Shown in pieces: positions 33,629-44,293 of a DNA stretch of 64,000 bases (position 1 is its first letter; each line of letters opens with the position of its first letter). Under the pieces are notes generated by a model. The model saw only the letters and a program-made list of their open reading frames with translations, was not told the origin of the DNA and searched no databases. The position numbers and the translations under genes are program-made. The stretch is from an uncultured Roseburia sp. (GTDB lineage Bacteria; Bacillota; Clostridia; Lachnospirales; Lachnospiraceae): NCBI GenBank assembly GCA_900539115.1, contig UQAQ01000012.1, forward strand, positions 1 to 64,000, read 5' to 3'.

Positions 33629-36600
33629 TTACGCCATAAAATCCAGCAACGACATCTGGTCTGTCTCCGGAAGATCTCCCAAAATTCCCATCTCCGCCAT
33701 TTTTTCCACAACGGTTCCGGAAATTTTTGCACGTAATTTGAAATTCTCACGGGAAGAAAACGGTCCGTGTTTTGCCGCTTCAACGACACCTTCGGCCGCT
33801 TTACCACCCATTCCGTCGATTGTACTGAGTGCCGGCATCAATTTTCCGTCAATAACCTGAAAATGATTGGCTTTCGCACGAAAAATATCGATTGGCATAA
33901 ATTCAAAACCTCTCGCATACATCTCCTGTACAATCTTCATATCATTATAACTATCCTGTTCTTTTTTGGACAATTCGTTATAACGTTTCTTGTAATCGCG
34001 CATTGTGGTTTCCAGTTTTTCCCTGCCCTGGCACATCAGCTGATAATCAAACGCCTTCGCACGGATACTGAAAAAGGCCGCGTAATAAGCAAGCGGATAA
34101 AATACTTTGAAATACGCGATACGAAATGCCATCATGACATAGGCAACAGCATGCGCTTTCGGGAACATGTATTTGATTCGTTTACAGGATTCGATATACC
34201 AGTCCTCGACACCGGCTTCACGCATCGCCTTTTCCATATCTTCCGTAAGACCTTTTCCTTTACGGACACTTTCCATGATCTTAAAGGCAAGTCCATTTTC
34301 AACTCCGGTATGTATCAGATAGGTCATAATATCATCACGGGTACAAATGGCGGTAGAAAGTGTACAATTTCCTTCTTTAATGAAATACTGGGCATTGTTC
34401 AGCCAAACGTCTGTACCATGTGACAATCCGGAAATACGCACCAGATCCGAAAAGTTCTTTGGTTTCGTGTCGCGAAGCATCTGCATAACGAAATCCGTTC
34501 CAAATTCCGGAATACCGAGGCTTCCCAGATCACATCCCATCAAATCATCCGGGGTAACCCCCAGTGCTGAAGTATTGGCAAATAATGACAAAACCTCCTG
34601 GTTGTCCAGAGAAATCGTTTTTGCATCAATTCCTGTCAGATCTTCGAGCATACGGATCATGGTCGGATCGTCGTGTCCGAGTATGTCAAGTTTCAATAAG
34701 TTATGGTCGATAGAATGGTAATCAAAATGCGTCGTAATAATCGGTGTATTTTGATCATTTGCCGGATGCTGCACCGGTGTAAACGTGTATATTTCCCATC
34801 CAAACGGAAGTACAATGATTCCACCCGGATGCTGTCCGGTCGAACGGCGGATTCCTACGCAGCCCTCAATGATTCGCTCAATCTCCTCATTCCGCTTATG
34901 CTGTCCACGTTCTTCAAAATAGTTTTTAACATATCCATACGCCGTTTTATCTGCCAATGTCGCGATTGTTCCGGCTCGGAAAGTCTGACCGGCCCCGAAA
35001 ATAACCTCCGTGTATGCATGTGCCTTACTCTGATATTCTCCGGAGAAATTCAGGTCGATATCCGGCTCTTTGTCGCCGTAAAATCCAAGGAATGTTTCAA
35101 ATGGAATATCATGTCCTTCTTGAATCAGCTGTTCGCCGCAATTTGGACACTTCTTCGGCGGCATATCACATCCGGAACTCCCGGCATATTTTTTTACCTC
35201 CTCCGAATCAAAATCCACATAATGGCATTTTTTACAATAATAATGTGCCGGCAAAGGATTTACCTCCGTGATACCGGACATTGTCGCTACAAACGACGAT
35301 CCTACCGATCCACGCGACCCTACCAGATACCCATCTTCATTTGATTTCCACACCAGTTTCTGCGCGATAATATACATTACGGCAAATCCATTTTTGATGA
35401 TGGAATCCAATTCATGATCCAAGCGATTCTTAACCTGCGGCGGCAAAGGATCCCCGTACATACTGATTGCTTTATTATAACAAATGTTTGTCAGTGTCTC
35501 ATCCGACTTCGGAATGACCGGCGGACACTTGTCCGGATATACCGGTGACATTTTCTCTATCCGGTCTGCGATCAAATTCGTATTCGTAACGACAACTTCA
35601 AAGGCTTTTTCTTCTCCAAGATAAGAAAATTCTTCCAGCATTTCTTCCGTAGTCCGGAGAAAAAGCGGCGGCTGATCATCCGCATCTTTCATCTTTTTGC
35701 CGGCAAATATGATCTTGCGGTAAATTTCATCTTCCGGATCCAGAAAATGAACATCGCAGGTCGCACAAACCGGTTTATTGTATTTTTCACCAAGCGCTAC
35801 AATTTTTCGGTTCATATCTTTCAGATCATCAAAACTGTGAATATTTTCCACACGTTCGCTCTCGATCATAAACTTATTATTTCCGATCGGCTGGATTTCC
35901 AGATAGTCGTAAAATTCCACCAGTTCTTTGATCCGGCTTTCCGGCGCCTCATCCAAAAGCGCACGGTATAATTCTCCGGCTTCGCAGGCAGACCCGATAA
36001 TCAGTCCGTCACGGTATTTTAAAAACATACTTTTCGGCACTCTCGGTTTCCGATAAAAATAATCAAGATGTCCCATGGAAACCAGACGGTAAAGGTTAAT
36101 TCTTCCCGTCTCATTTGCCGCCAGAATAATAGCGTGAAAATACGGTTTCTTCTTTACGATATCCGCGGAACCATTGGCAAAATCTGCCACTTCTTTCAAC
36201 GTATGAAGCCCTTTTTCTTCTAACATTTCCACAAATTTTTCGAAAATTTCCGCCGTTGCCCCCGCATCATCTACCGCGCGGTGGTGATTTTCCAAGGAAA
36301 TTTTCAATTTCTTTGCGATATTATCCAATTTATATTTAGCAAGTTCCGGAAAAAGCACTCGGGCAAGTCCCACCGTATCCACAACGGTAAAATCTGTTTC
36401 GATTCCCTGTTCTTTTGCTTTCTGACGGATAAATCCATGGTCAAACCCTGCATTATGAGCAACCAATGCATTGTCACCGATAAATTTCAGAAAATCCGGA
36501 AGAACTTTTTCGATAACCGGCGCATCTTTCACCATGTCATCCGTAATGGAAGTAAGTTCCGTGATCCGCTCCGGGATTTTCCTCTCCGGATTCACAAACG

Positions 36601-37993
36601 TACTGTATTTTTCACTAATTTTTCCATTTTTTACGCGAACCGCACCAATTTCGATAATTTTATCGTGTTCGGAGGAAAAACCTGTCGTCTCAAGGTCAAA
36701 GACGACGTACTCATCCCGCAGACTCTGCCCTTTTTCGTTTTCGACAGCAAGGTCATTCAGGTCATCAACAAGATATGCCTCGCAGCCATAAATTACTTTG
36801 AACGGATCATCTTCCGGAAGTTTCAGGCCCTCCAACGCATGATTGGCATCCGGAAACGCCTGTACAACGCCGTGGTCCGTAATGGCCACTGCCGGATGCC
36901 CCCACTCGTGAGCCCGGCGTACCAGCTGATCCACATGGGTAATACCATCCATATCACTCATCTGCGTATGGGCATGAAGTTCCACTCGCTTCACCGGTGC
37001 ATGATCTTCTCTTCCGACACGGAATCCCTCAATCTCTTTCATTCCCATAATACTTCCGATTCGGATTTCCTTATCATAAGAATCAAGACTTGCAACTCCC
37101 TTTACGCGGATGAAATTTCCTTTTTTTACCATATCAAAGAAATTTGTCTCCGTGATCTGCTCATTTTTAATAAATACTTTACAGACAATCGTGTCGGTGT
37201 AATCCGTGATCGCGAAAGTGACAATCTGCTTCTCACCCTTGATCTCGCGGCTTTCCACATTTCGTATCATACCATCGATTACGACTTCCCCGATCTCATC
37301 CTGAATCTCTTTGATCGGCACAATAGTTCCCTCGCAATTGCGGCCATAAAAGACATCGACATCCCGCATATTTTTTTTACGGTACACATTCTTTTTCAGT
37401 TCCCGTTTGATTCTTGGTACCTCCGGCTCCTCTTTTTTCGGAGTTTCCGGACGTCTCATAACAAATGTCTCCGTCTCTTCCATTTTCTTTCGTTCGTATT
37501 CTTTGAAACGGAATTCTATCGTAATATCCTTTCCAAATCGCGTTAAAAATAAGGCGTGGAACCAATCCTGCACCTGTTCCGCACGCCTTCTTGCCAAAAA
37601 CGAATCCCCACATGTAATGTACAGAGAATCTCCCTCACATTCAAACGGTTCTTCACAAAATTCAATGGCATCTACATAATCAATCTCCCGGAGTTCCTGT
37701 TTGATATCCGGCTCCGTCCGCTCTAAAATCTGTGAAAGGGTAAGTTTTCCAAGATCCGGATACTGCATCTGTATCTGCGGATGAAATCCCATCGGTCGGA
37801 AAATCTGCTTATATAATTGCTGCTCCATCTGATGAATCACGCGGTATGGCATCCACTCCCCGTTCTGGCAGTACACAAATACCATATTTTTCGACCGGGA
37901 AGCGCTGATGCGCTCTACCATCACCGACTCATATGTCGTTTTCAATTTATCTTTACAATCAAGTTTTGAAAATGCACTCAAAAACTTTTCCAT
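33629..37993 (-). CDS. polC: DNA polymerase III alpha subunit, PolC type
   Basis: This 1454-residue replicase of low-GC Gram-positives has an N-terminal domain, an OB fold (about 225-325) and a PHP domain from about 337 (VELHAHTQMSDMDG, AITDHGVV) that is split by the proofreading exonuclease at about 430-600 (VVFDLETTGF, AHNAGFDHGFI). The polymerase core with PDIDLNFSGEYQ follows. The CKKCHY and CPNCGEQ pairs form the PolC zinc module. The ATG at 37993 follows GGAGAGGG. The upstream start at 38062 would overlap ispG. It is the last gene of the rpsB-to-polC region. Confidence 0.97.
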   Translation of the reverse strand: MEKFLSAFSKLDCKDKLKTTYESVMVERISASRSKNMVFVYCQNGEWMPYRVIHQMEQQLYKQIFRPMGFHPQIQMQYPDLGKLTLSQILERTEPDIKQELREIDYVDAIEFCEEPFECEGDSLYITCGDSFLARRRAEQVQDWFHALFLTRFGKDITIEFRFKEYERKKMEETETFVMRRPETPKKEEPEVPRIKRELKKNVYRKKNMRDVDVFYGRNCEGTIVPIKEIQDEIGEVVIDGMIRNVESREIKGEKQIVTFAITDYTDTIVCKVFIKNEQITETNFFDMVKKGNFIRVKGVASLDSYDKEIRIGSIMGMKEIEGFRVGREDHAPVKRVELHAHTQMSDMDGITHVDQLVRRAHEWGHPAVAITDHGVVQAFPDANHALEGLKLPEDDPFKVIYGCEAYLVDDLNDLAVENEKGQSLRDEYVVFDLETTGFSSEHDKIIEIGAVRVKNGKISEKYSTFVNPERKIPERITELTSITDDMVKDAPVIEKVLPDFLKFIGDNALVAHNAGFDHGFIRQKAKEQGIETDFTVVDTVGLARVLFPELAKYKLDNIAKKLKISLENHHRAVDDAGATAEIFEKFVEMLEEKGLHTLKEVADFANGSADIVKKKPYFHAIILAANETGRINLYRLVSMGHLDYFYRKPRVPKSMFLKYRDGLIIGSACEAGELYRALLDEAPESRIKELVEFYDYLEIQPIGNNKFMIESERVENIHSFDDLKDMNRKIVALGEKYNKPVCATCDVHFLDPEDEIYRKIIFAGKKMKDADDQPPLFLRTTEEMLEEFSYLGEEKAFEVVVTNTNLIADRIEKMSPVYPDKCPPVIPKSDETLTNICYNKAISMYGDPLPPQVKNRLDHELDSIIKNGFAVMYIIAQKLVWKSNEDGYLVGSRGSVGSSFVATMSGITEVNPLPAHYYCKKCHYVDFDSEEVKKYAGSSGCDMPPKKCPNCGEQLIQEGHDIPFETFLGFYGDKEPDIDLNFSGEYQSKAHAYTEVIFGAGQTFRAGTIATLADKTAYGYVKNYFEERGQHKRNEEIERIIEGCVGIRRSTGQHPGGIIVLPFGWEIYTFTPVQHPANDQNTPIITTHFDYHSIDHNLLKLDILGHDDPTMIRMLEDLTGIDAKTISLDNQEVLSLFANTSALGVTPDDLMGCDLGSLGIPEFGTDFVMQMLRDTKPKNFSDLVRISGLSHGTDVWLNNAQYFIKEGNCTLSTAICTRDDIMTYLIHTGVENGLAFKIMESVRKGKGLTEDMEKAMREAGVEDWYIESCKRIKYMFPKAHAVAYVMMAFRIAYFKVFYPLAYYAAFFSIRAKAFDYQLMCQGREKLETTMRDYKKRYNELSKKEQDSYNDMKIVQEMYARGFEFMPIDIFRAKANHFQVIDGKLMPALSTIDGMGGKAAEGVVEAAKHGPFSSRENFKLRAKISGTVVEKMAEMGILGDLPETDQMSLLDFMA

Positions 37994-38027
37994 CGTTCCC
38001 TCTCCTATCCATCTGAATAATTGGAAT

Positions 38028-39077
38028 TTATTTCCAGTTTTCAAGTTCTTCCCGTAATGCATCTAACAATTCGGATTCCGGCATTTTACGGACAATTTCT
38101 CCTTTTTTGATCAAAAGTCCTTCGCCCTTTCCGCCTGCAATTCCGATATCGGCTTCTCTCGCCTCACCGGGACCGTTTACAACACAACCCATGACTGCCA
38201 CTTTCAGATCAAGATCAAAATCCGCGACCATTTTTTCTACTTTTGTAGCAAGTCCGATCAGATCAATCTGGGTACGTCCGCAAGTTGGACAGGAAACGAC
38301 ACTGATACCACCCTTTTTCAAGCCGAGTGATTTTAAGATTACATTGGCCGCCCGAACTTCCTCCACCGGATCTCCGGTCAGGGAAACACGAATCGTATCT
38401 CCAATTCCCTGATACAAAATATTTCCGATACCAACTGCCGATTTCAATCCACCGGTAAACACCGTTCCGGATTCTGTAATACCTACATGCAGCGGATAAT
38501 CGGTCTTTTCACGGATGCACTCATGCGCTTTAATTCCATTTAATACATCAGAGGACTTAATGCTGATGACAAGATTTTCATATCCCATATCTTCAATGAT
38601 ATGCACCTTATCCAAAGCACTCTCCACAAGTGCTTCCGGTGTCACACCACCATATTTTTCCAATAAATGTTTTTCCAGTGAGCCGCTGTTTACTCCGACA
38701 CGGATTGGCACCGCATATTCTTTGCAGGTGTCAACTACCGCCTGAATGCGCGATCTGTCGCCAATATTTCCGGGATTGATACGGATTTTATCTGCCCCAT
38801 TTTTCACCGCTTCGATGGCCAGCCGGTAATCAAAATGAATATCGGCCACAAGCGGAATCGAAATCTGTTTTTTAATCTCGGAAATCGCTTTCGCTGCCTC
38901 CATCGTCGGCACTGCCACACGGATAATGTCACACCCTGCCACTGTCAGCTCACGGATCTGGCGCACCGTCGCTTCCACATCCTCTGTCTTTGTATTTGTC
39001 ATTGACTGAATGGCGATTGGATGATCTCCTCCGATCGTCACAGAGCCAATTTGGATCTCTCTCGTTTTCATCCGCAT
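38028..39077 (-). CDS. ispG: 4-hydroxy-3-methylbut-2-enyl-diphosphate synthase
   Basis: This 349-residue iron-sulfur enzyme carries out the sixth MEP-pathway step, making HMBPP from MEcPP. The TIM-barrel segment starts at VTIGGDHPIAIQSMTNT. The cluster cysteines are visible in VSCPTCGRTQ and in VMGCVVNGPGEA. The ATG at 39077 has AGAAGG eight bases upstream. An in-frame GTG at 39086 overlaps that site. It lies between rseP and polC, as in many Clostridia. Confidence 0.95.
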   Translation of the reverse strand: MRMKTREIQIGSVTIGGDHPIAIQSMTNTKTEDVEATVRQIRELTVAGCDIIRVAVPTMEAAKAISEIKKQISIPLVADIHFDYRLAIEAVKNGADKIRINPGNIGDRSRIQAVVDTCKEYAVPIRVGVNSGSLEKHLLEKYGGVTPEALVESALDKVHIIEDMGYENLVISIKSSDVLNGIKAHECIREKTDYPLHVGITESGTVFTGGLKSAVGIGNILYQGIGDTIRVSLTGDPVEEVRAANVILKSLGLKKGGISVVSCPTCGRTQIDLIGLATKVEKMVADFDLDLKVAVMGCVVNGPGEAREADIGIAGGKGEGLLIKKGEIVRKMPESELLDALREELENWK

Positions 39078-39091
39078 AGTCTGCACCTTCT

Positions 39092-40216
39092 TTAATGAAT
39101 TATTTTCAAAATATCGTTGGCCAGAATCACTACCATAAGTCCCATCAGCAGCATAAATCCACCAACATTGACGTAATTTTCAAATTTTTCCGGCAATGGT
39201 TTCCGGCGAATCCCCTCAATAATCAAAAACAGCAGTCGTCCACCGTCCAACGCCGGGATTGGCAATAAGTTCATCACACCAAGGTTTGCCGTCAGCATAA
39301 TACCAAAACTCAAAATATTTAAAATGACGTATTTGATACCGTCTGCCTTACTTTCCTGCACTACATTGCCGACCGCCTGCACAATTCCGACCGGACCGGA
39401 TACATCTTTGGCGCTTACGCGGCCTTTGATCATCTGTCCCAGACTTTCCACGGTCGTACAGATCCAGAATTTCACTTCGTATGCAGAGTATTTGATCAAG
39501 TTCAAACCACCGATCCGCTCTCTCGTACCATAAGCAAATCCCATGCGGTAACTTTCATTTCCTTTGTCATCCTTTACCAGTTTTGGGGTTACCGTCTGTG
39601 TAATCTCTTGTCCGTTTCGATCCATTGTGATCGTGACCGGTGCATCGGAAAGCGGATGGAACATCAGATAATAACTGAGTTCACGATTGACAACAATATG
39701 CTTGCCATCAAATTCTTTTATGACATCACCATCCTGGAATCCCGCTTCTGCCATCGGCATTCCCGCCTCAAGATTTGAAATTTCTGCCTTATCATAACCA
39801 GCCATTCCAAGAAGAATCAATGCCAGAACAAAGGCAAGGATAAAATTGAAAAACGGACCGGCAAAAATGACTGCCATACGCGCAAGAACACTCTTTTTCC
39901 CAAACGCGCGGTCATCCTCAATATTTTCCATTTCGCCAAGCATCATACAAGAGCCGCCAAATGGAAGGATTTTCCAGGAATACAGCGTATGGTCTTTAAA
40001 TTCTTCATGCTCTTCAAAATAATTGGTAGAACCAAAAAACTTTACACGATTTCCCTTGTCTGTTTTTGCAAAAGAAATGATTCGCGGCCCCATTCCCAAG
40101 GAGAACTCGATCACACCGACTTTATTTGCTTTTGCCACTAAAAAATGTCCCAATTCATGGAATAATATAATCGCGCTAAACAAAAGAATGGCGATTAAAA
40201 TATTACTGATTCCCAT
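39092..40216 (-). CDS. rseP: Site-2 intramembrane protease RseP/RasP
   Basis: This 374-residue zinc protease has the HExxH motif as HELGH at 20-24 in the first membrane segment, a PDZ domain at about 160-230 and the NLLPIPALDGGR motif with the third ligand near residue 320. RasP cuts anti-sigma factors and leftover signal peptides within the membrane. The ATG at 40216 follows GAGG. The gene order cdsA-dxr-rseP-ispG-polC is conserved. Confidence 0.94.
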   Translation of the reverse strand: MGISNILIAILLFSAIILFHELGHFLVAKANKVGVIEFSLGMGPRIISFAKTDKGNRVKFFGSTNYFEEHEEFKDHTLYSWKILPFGGSCMMLGEMENIEDDRAFGKKSVLARMAVIFAGPFFNFILAFVLALILLGMAGYDKAEISNLEAGMPMAEAGFQDGDVIKEFDGKHIVVNRELSYYLMFHPLSDAPVTITMDRNGQEITQTVTPKLVKDDKGNESYRMGFAYGTRERIGGLNLIKYSAYEVKFWICTTVESLGQMIKGRVSAKDVSGPVGIVQAVGNVVQESKADGIKYVILNILSFGIMLTANLGVMNLLPIPALDGGRLLFLIIEGIRRKPLPEKFENYVNVGGFMLLMGLMVVILANDILKIIH

Positions 40217-40233
40217 AGTCAACCTCATTTCTA

Positions 40234-41400
40234 TTATTTGATAATATTACGATCCTTTTCTAACAAAGTATATGTCTCCTGCTCTGTTTTCAGTATCTCT
40301 TCCAAGGACGGATTCTGTATAACCGAATGATGGTCCATCGCATACTCGATCCACCGGTAAATATCCGTAAAAAAGATTTCACGGTTTAAAAATTTTGCTA
40401 CCGCATATTCATTGGCTGCATTCATTACGGTCGTCATCGAACCACCTCTGCGGAATGCCTCCGAAGCCAGTTCAATCCCGCGGAGTGCCGGATTTGGCTT
40501 TGCAAAATGGATGCTCTTGAGCTGTTCAAACTTCAGACGTTCGCCGCCAAGAAAGGCACGCTTTGGATAAAACATAGCATATTGAATTGGCAATTTCATG
40601 TCAGGGGTTCCCATCTGCGCAATGACAGCGCCATCCTGAAACTGTACCATCGAATGGATCACACTGTCCGGCTGCACCAGAACATGGATCTTTTCAATCG
40701 GCACCTGAAACAACCAGCAGGCTTCGATGATCTCCAATCCCTTATTGATCATGGTAGCAGAATCAATGGTAATTTTTTTCCCCATTGACCAATTCGGATG
40801 TGCCAATGCCTGATCTACGGTCACATCCGTAAGCTGTTCTGCCGTGAGATCACGAAATGGTCCGCCCGATGCTGTCAACAAAATCTCTTCGATTTCATCA
40901 TGGGTAGCACTTTGCAGGCATTGAAAAATGGCGGAATGTTCACTGTCAACCGGATACAGATTTACCTCGTATCTGTTTTTATAATCCATGATCAAATGCC
41001 CCGCCGTCACTAATGTTTCTTTATTTGCAAGTGCAATATCTTTTTTCTTTTCAATCGCTTTGATCACCGGCTGCAGTCCAATCATACCAACCATCGCAGC
41101 CACCACGAGATCTACTTCTTCGTGTGTGGCGCAGGCAACAAAGCCATCCATTTCCGCTGTGATTTCCGGTTTTTCAATTCCCTTTTCTTGCAATCTCTGC
41201 TCTAATTTTTTTTTACCTTCTCCGGATTTTACAGCTACAATCTGCGGATGAAATTCTGCAATCTGCTCCGCCAGCAGTGTAATATTATCCCCTGCTGTAA
41301 GGGCCGTTACCTGAAACTCGGACCGGTTTCCCCGAACCACTTCCAGAGTCTGCGTTCCAATAGACCCGGTCGAACCAAGAATACACAGTCGCTTCATCAT
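40234..41400 (-). CDS. dxr: 1-deoxy-D-xylulose 5-phosphate reductoisomerase
   Basis: This 388-residue NADPH enzyme converts DXP to MEP, the committed step of the MEP isoprenoid route. The dinucleotide site is LGSTGSIGTQTLEV at the N-terminus. The active-site segments ANKETLVTAG, PVDSEHSAIFQCL and LTASGGPF are intact, as is NAANEYAV near the C-terminus. Two adjacent ATG codons (41400, 41397) follow GGGAGG and either could start it. Confidence 0.95.
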   Translation of the reverse strand: MMKRLCILGSTGSIGTQTLEVVRGNRSEFQVTALTAGDNITLLAEQIAEFHPQIVAVKSGEGKKKLEQRLQEKGIEKPEITAEMDGFVACATHEEVDLVVAAMVGMIGLQPVIKAIEKKKDIALANKETLVTAGHLIMDYKNRYEVNLYPVDSEHSAIFQCLQSATHDEIEEILLTASGGPFRDLTAEQLTDVTVDQALAHPNWSMGKKITIDSATMINKGLEIIEACWLFQVPIEKIHVLVQPDSVIHSMVQFQDGAVIAQMGTPDMKLPIQYAMFYPKRAFLGGERLKFEQLKSIHFAKPNPALRGIELASEAFRRGGSMTTVMNAANEYAVAKFLNREIFFTDIYRWIEYAMDHHSVIQNPSLEEILKTEQETYTLLEKDRNIIK

Positions 41401-41415
41401 TTTTTCCTCCCTTGT

Positions 41416-42222
41416 TTAAGCAATAAATAATTGTATCATATAATATACTAACGGTGCGGTAAAAAGAATACTGTCAAAGCGATCCATGATCCCTCCATGT
41501 CCCGGAATCAGATTGCTGTAATCTTTAATACCATAATTTCTCTTAATTGCGGATGCTGCCAGGTCGCCGATCTGGGAAACGATGGAGCAAACGGCTCCGC
41601 ATATCAGCAAAAGGATGTGTACATTTACACCAAACAGTGTATCCACTCCTTCCGGAAGGAAAAAGGAATATACCAAAGCAAGCACTGCTGTCCCCAACAC
41701 GCCGCCCACACATCCTTCGATGGTTTTCTTCGGACTCAGTTCAGAAAAATGGTGTCTGCCAATGAGCATCCCGGTAAGATATGCAAACGTGTCCGATCCG
41801 GATGCCCCAATGATAATCAGCCACACGAACCAGTTGCCATACGGAAGTTCACGGGTCTGATATACAAAAGAGATCAATACAGCCACATAGACCATCGGCA
41901 AAAATGCCAGTCCGACTTGTTTGGCATCATATTTGGGATAGGAAAATACATAACTCGTTAAAAGCAGAATCAGCATAAGCACGATCCAAAGGGTAAAATA
42001 CTGCTGTTTTTCCAAATATAGCATGACATAATAACTAGCAGTGGCGATATAACTTACTGCCCCCAATGGGGTTTTATGCAGGGAATCGACTTTTAATATT
42101 TCATACGTACCTCCGATTGATACGACAGCACTGGCTGCCAGCAAAAAATCGCCTCCTGTTACAAGAGCGATTGCTGCAAATGCCAATAATATGACTGCAC
42201 TGATAAATCTCTTGACAAACAT
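41416..42222 (-). CDS. cdsA: Phosphatidate cytidylyltransferase
   Basis: This 268-residue membrane enzyme makes CDP-diacylglycerol from phosphatidic acid and CTP. About seven membrane segments are seen. The CdsA signature near the C-terminus, S-N-L-I-P-G-H-G-G-I-M-D-R-F-D, is intact, preceded by KRNYGIKDYS. GGAG lies seven bases before the ATG. It follows uppS, the usual order. Confidence 0.94.
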   Translation of the reverse strand: MFVKRFISAVILLAFAAIALVTGGDFLLAASAVVSIGGTYEILKVDSLHKTPLGAVSYIATASYYVMLYLEKQQYFTLWIVLMLILLLTSYVFSYPKYDAKQVGLAFLPMVYVAVLISFVYQTRELPYGNWFVWLIIIGASGSDTFAYLTGMLIGRHHFSELSPKKTIEGCVGGVLGTAVLALVYSFFLPEGVDTLFGVNVHILLLICGAVCSIVSQIGDLAASAIKRNYGIKDYSNLIPGHGGIMDRFDSILFTAPLVYYMIQLFIA

Positions 42223-42243
42223 AATGAAACTCCATTCAACTCT

Positions 42244-42960
42244 TTATTTTACTCCGCCAAACCTGCGGTCTCTCTTGTTATAATAAGCAATTGCCTTTTC
42301 CAATTCTTTTTTATTGAAATCCGGCCAAAGCACATCCGTGAAGTAGAATTCGGTATATGCCAGCTGCCATAAAAGAAAGTTCGATAAACGTTCTTCCCCG
42401 CTGGTGCGGATCAGCAGATCCGGATCCGGAATTCCTCTCGTATCCAACTGTGATGCAAATAATTCTTCGGTAATCTGTTCGGGATCTAAGTCTCCCTCTT
42501 TTGCTTCCTTCGCGACATTTCGAATTGCACGAAGCATCTCATCGCGACTTCCATAATTTAACGCCACCTGAAAATGCAGGCCGGTATTGTTTTTGGAAAC
42601 TTCTTCCAATTCCAGGATGCTTTGCTTCAGATCCGCCTCTAACGGAGTAATATCACCGAGCACGCGAACACACATATTGTTCTTTGTACTTCGTTTAATG
42701 CAGTCTTTCAAGTAACGGCGAAGCAGTTTCATAAGGGCATCTACTTCATCTTTCGGACGTTTCCAGTTTTCGGTTGAAAACGCATATACTGTCAAATACT
42801 TAATTCCCAGATCCCAGGCATCTTCGCAAATCTGCTCAACGGTCTGGCTTCCCGCAACATGTCCTGCTTTTCTTGGAAGCAGACGCTTTTTTGCCCAACG
42901 TCCGTTTCCATCTAAAATAATCGCTACATGCTCCGGTACCTGTAACTTTGTCTCGCTCAT
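42244..42960 (-). CDS. uppS: Undecaprenyl diphosphate synthase
   Basis: This 238-residue cis-prenyltransferase extends farnesyl diphosphate to the C55 carrier used in wall synthesis. The catalytic motif is ILDGNGRWAKKR, with the key Asp near residue 17. YAFSTENWKRP and DLLIRTSGEERLSNFLLWQ follow. The ATG at 42960 has AAAGGAG six bases upstream. An in-frame TTG at 42966 was rejected. The IspG and Dxr genes downstream supply the same pathway. Confidence 0.96.
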   Translation of the reverse strand: MSETKLQVPEHVAIILDGNGRWAKKRLLPRKAGHVAGSQTVEQICEDAWDLGIKYLTVYAFSTENWKRPKDEVDALMKLLRRYLKDCIKRSTKNNMCVRVLGDITPLEADLKQSILELEEVSKNNTGLHFQVALNYGSRDEMLRAIRNVAKEAKEGDLDPEQITEELFASQLDTRGIPDPDLLIRTSGEERLSNFLLWQLAYTEFYFTDVLWPDFNKKELEKAIAYYNKRDRRFGGVK

Positions 42961-42972
42961 AGACAACTCCTT

Positions 42973-43521
42973 TTATACCGTCATTACCTCTGCTGACTTT
43001 GCTTCTATAGCATCATCAATCTTTGCCACAAATTTATCTGTCAACTTCTGAATCTTATCTTCTAACTGCTTCTGCTCATCTTCCGAGATCTCATTTGCCT
43101 TGTTTTCCTTTTTGATCGTATCATTGGCATCACGACGCACGTTACGGACAGCCACTTTGGCATTTTCGCCTTTTTTCTTTACGTCTTTTACCAACTCCTT
43201 ACGACGATCTTCGGTAAGTTCCGGAAATACCAGACGAATCACTTTTCCATCGTTTGCCGGTGTCAATCCGATATCCGATGCAAGAATCGCTTTCTCGATA
43301 TCTTTAATCAAACTTGCTTCCCATGGCTGAATCTGGATCATACGAGCTTCCGGTACAGAAATGTTTGCCACACTCTGCAAAGAAGATGGGGTTCCATAAT
43401 AATCCACCTGAATTTTATCCAGAATATGTGGGTTTGCACGTCCTGCACGAATGGAAACATACTCTTCCTGCAGATTTGATAATGTCTTTTCCATTTTGTC
43501 TTCATATACTTTAATATCCAT
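42973..43521 (-). CDS. frr: Ribosome recycling factor
   Basis: This 182-residue protein splits post-termination ribosomes with EF-G. It has the long three-helix-bundle sequence with SIRAGRANPHILDKIQVDYYGTP, RMIQIQPWEASLIKDIEKAI and RLVFPELTEDRRKELVK. It lies 33 bases after pyrH. Confidence 0.97.
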   Translation of the reverse strand: MDIKVYEDKMEKTLSNLQEEYVSIRAGRANPHILDKIQVDYYGTPSSLQSVANISVPEARMIQIQPWEASLIKDIEKAILASDIGLTPANDGKVIRLVFPELTEDRRKELVKDVKKKGENAKVAVRNVRRDANDTIKKENKANEISEDEQKQLEDKIQKLTDKFVAKIDDAIEAKSAEVMTV

Positions 43522-43553
43522 GATAATATCCTCTCTTTATCTGATTTTCTAAC

Positions 43554-44255
43554 TTATACCGTAATAACCGTTCCGGTACATTTTCCATTGACGCAATTGA
43601 TAATGCTGTTTTCTTCATTTAATCCAAAAATGCACATCGGCATCTTGTTCTCATAGCACAATACCGCAGACGCCAGATCAATCACTCCTAATTTTTCATC
43701 AATAATCTTGTTGATCGGCAGGGTATCGTATTTTTTTGCCTCCGGATTGACATTCGGATCACTGTCATAAACACCATCAATGGATTTGGCAGCAAGAATC
43801 ACATCCGCACCAATCTCGATGGCACGAAGTGCTGTCGCAGTATCGGTAGAAAAATACGGATGTCCGGTTCCTCCGGCAAGAAAAGCCACCTGTCCCTTTT
43901 CAAATCCGGTTTCCACTTTATCCCGACTGAAAAGTTCCGTAAAGGCTCCACATACAAACGGTGTATACACCTGTGTCTTCATACCGACATATCGGCAGAT
44001 TTCTGACATATACAGACAATTCATAACCGTTGCCAGCATTCCGATCTGGTCCGCCTGATTTCTCATAATCGTCTCACTGGTACGTCCACGCCAGAAATTT
44101 CCACCACCGATCACGATAGCAACCTGACAGCCATCCTCTACCAATTCTTTAATCTGACCGGCAACCTGAATACATGTAGCCTCATCAAATCCGGTTCCTT
44201 TGTCACCGGAAAGAGCTTCTCCGCTCAGTTTTAACAAAACTCGATTATATTTCAT
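43554..44255 (-). CDS. pyrH: UMP kinase
   Basis: This 233-residue hexameric bacterial UMP kinase of the amino acid kinase family makes UDP from UMP. LLKLSGEALSG at the start, VIGGGNFWRGR, FLAGGTGHPYFSTDTATALRA and DGVYDSDPN are family marks. The ATG at 44255 follows GGAG. A longer frame to 44276 lacks a ribosome site. In most relatives it directly follows tsf, but here three genes intervene. Confidence 0.96.
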   Translation of the reverse strand: MKYNRVLLKLSGEALSGDKGTGFDEATCIQVAGQIKELVEDGCQVAIVIGGGNFWRGRTSETIMRNQADQIGMLATVMNCLYMSEICRYVGMKTQVYTPFVCGAFTELFSRDKVETGFEKGQVAFLAGGTGHPYFSTDTATALRAIEIGADVILAAKSIDGVYDSDPNVNPEAKKYDTLPINKIIDEKLGVIDLASAVLCYENKMPMCIFGLNEENSIINCVNGKCTGTVITV

Positions 44256-44293
44256 AATAGTCTCCAATCCATACAATATATTTTTGTCCTAAT

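Noticed and set aside
36281..37546. A 421-codon open frame on the plus strand opposite polC
   Set aside because: It is antisense to the well-conserved polC frame, has no ribosome site and its product is Phe/Ile/Arg-rich with no family likeness. It is a shadow frame.
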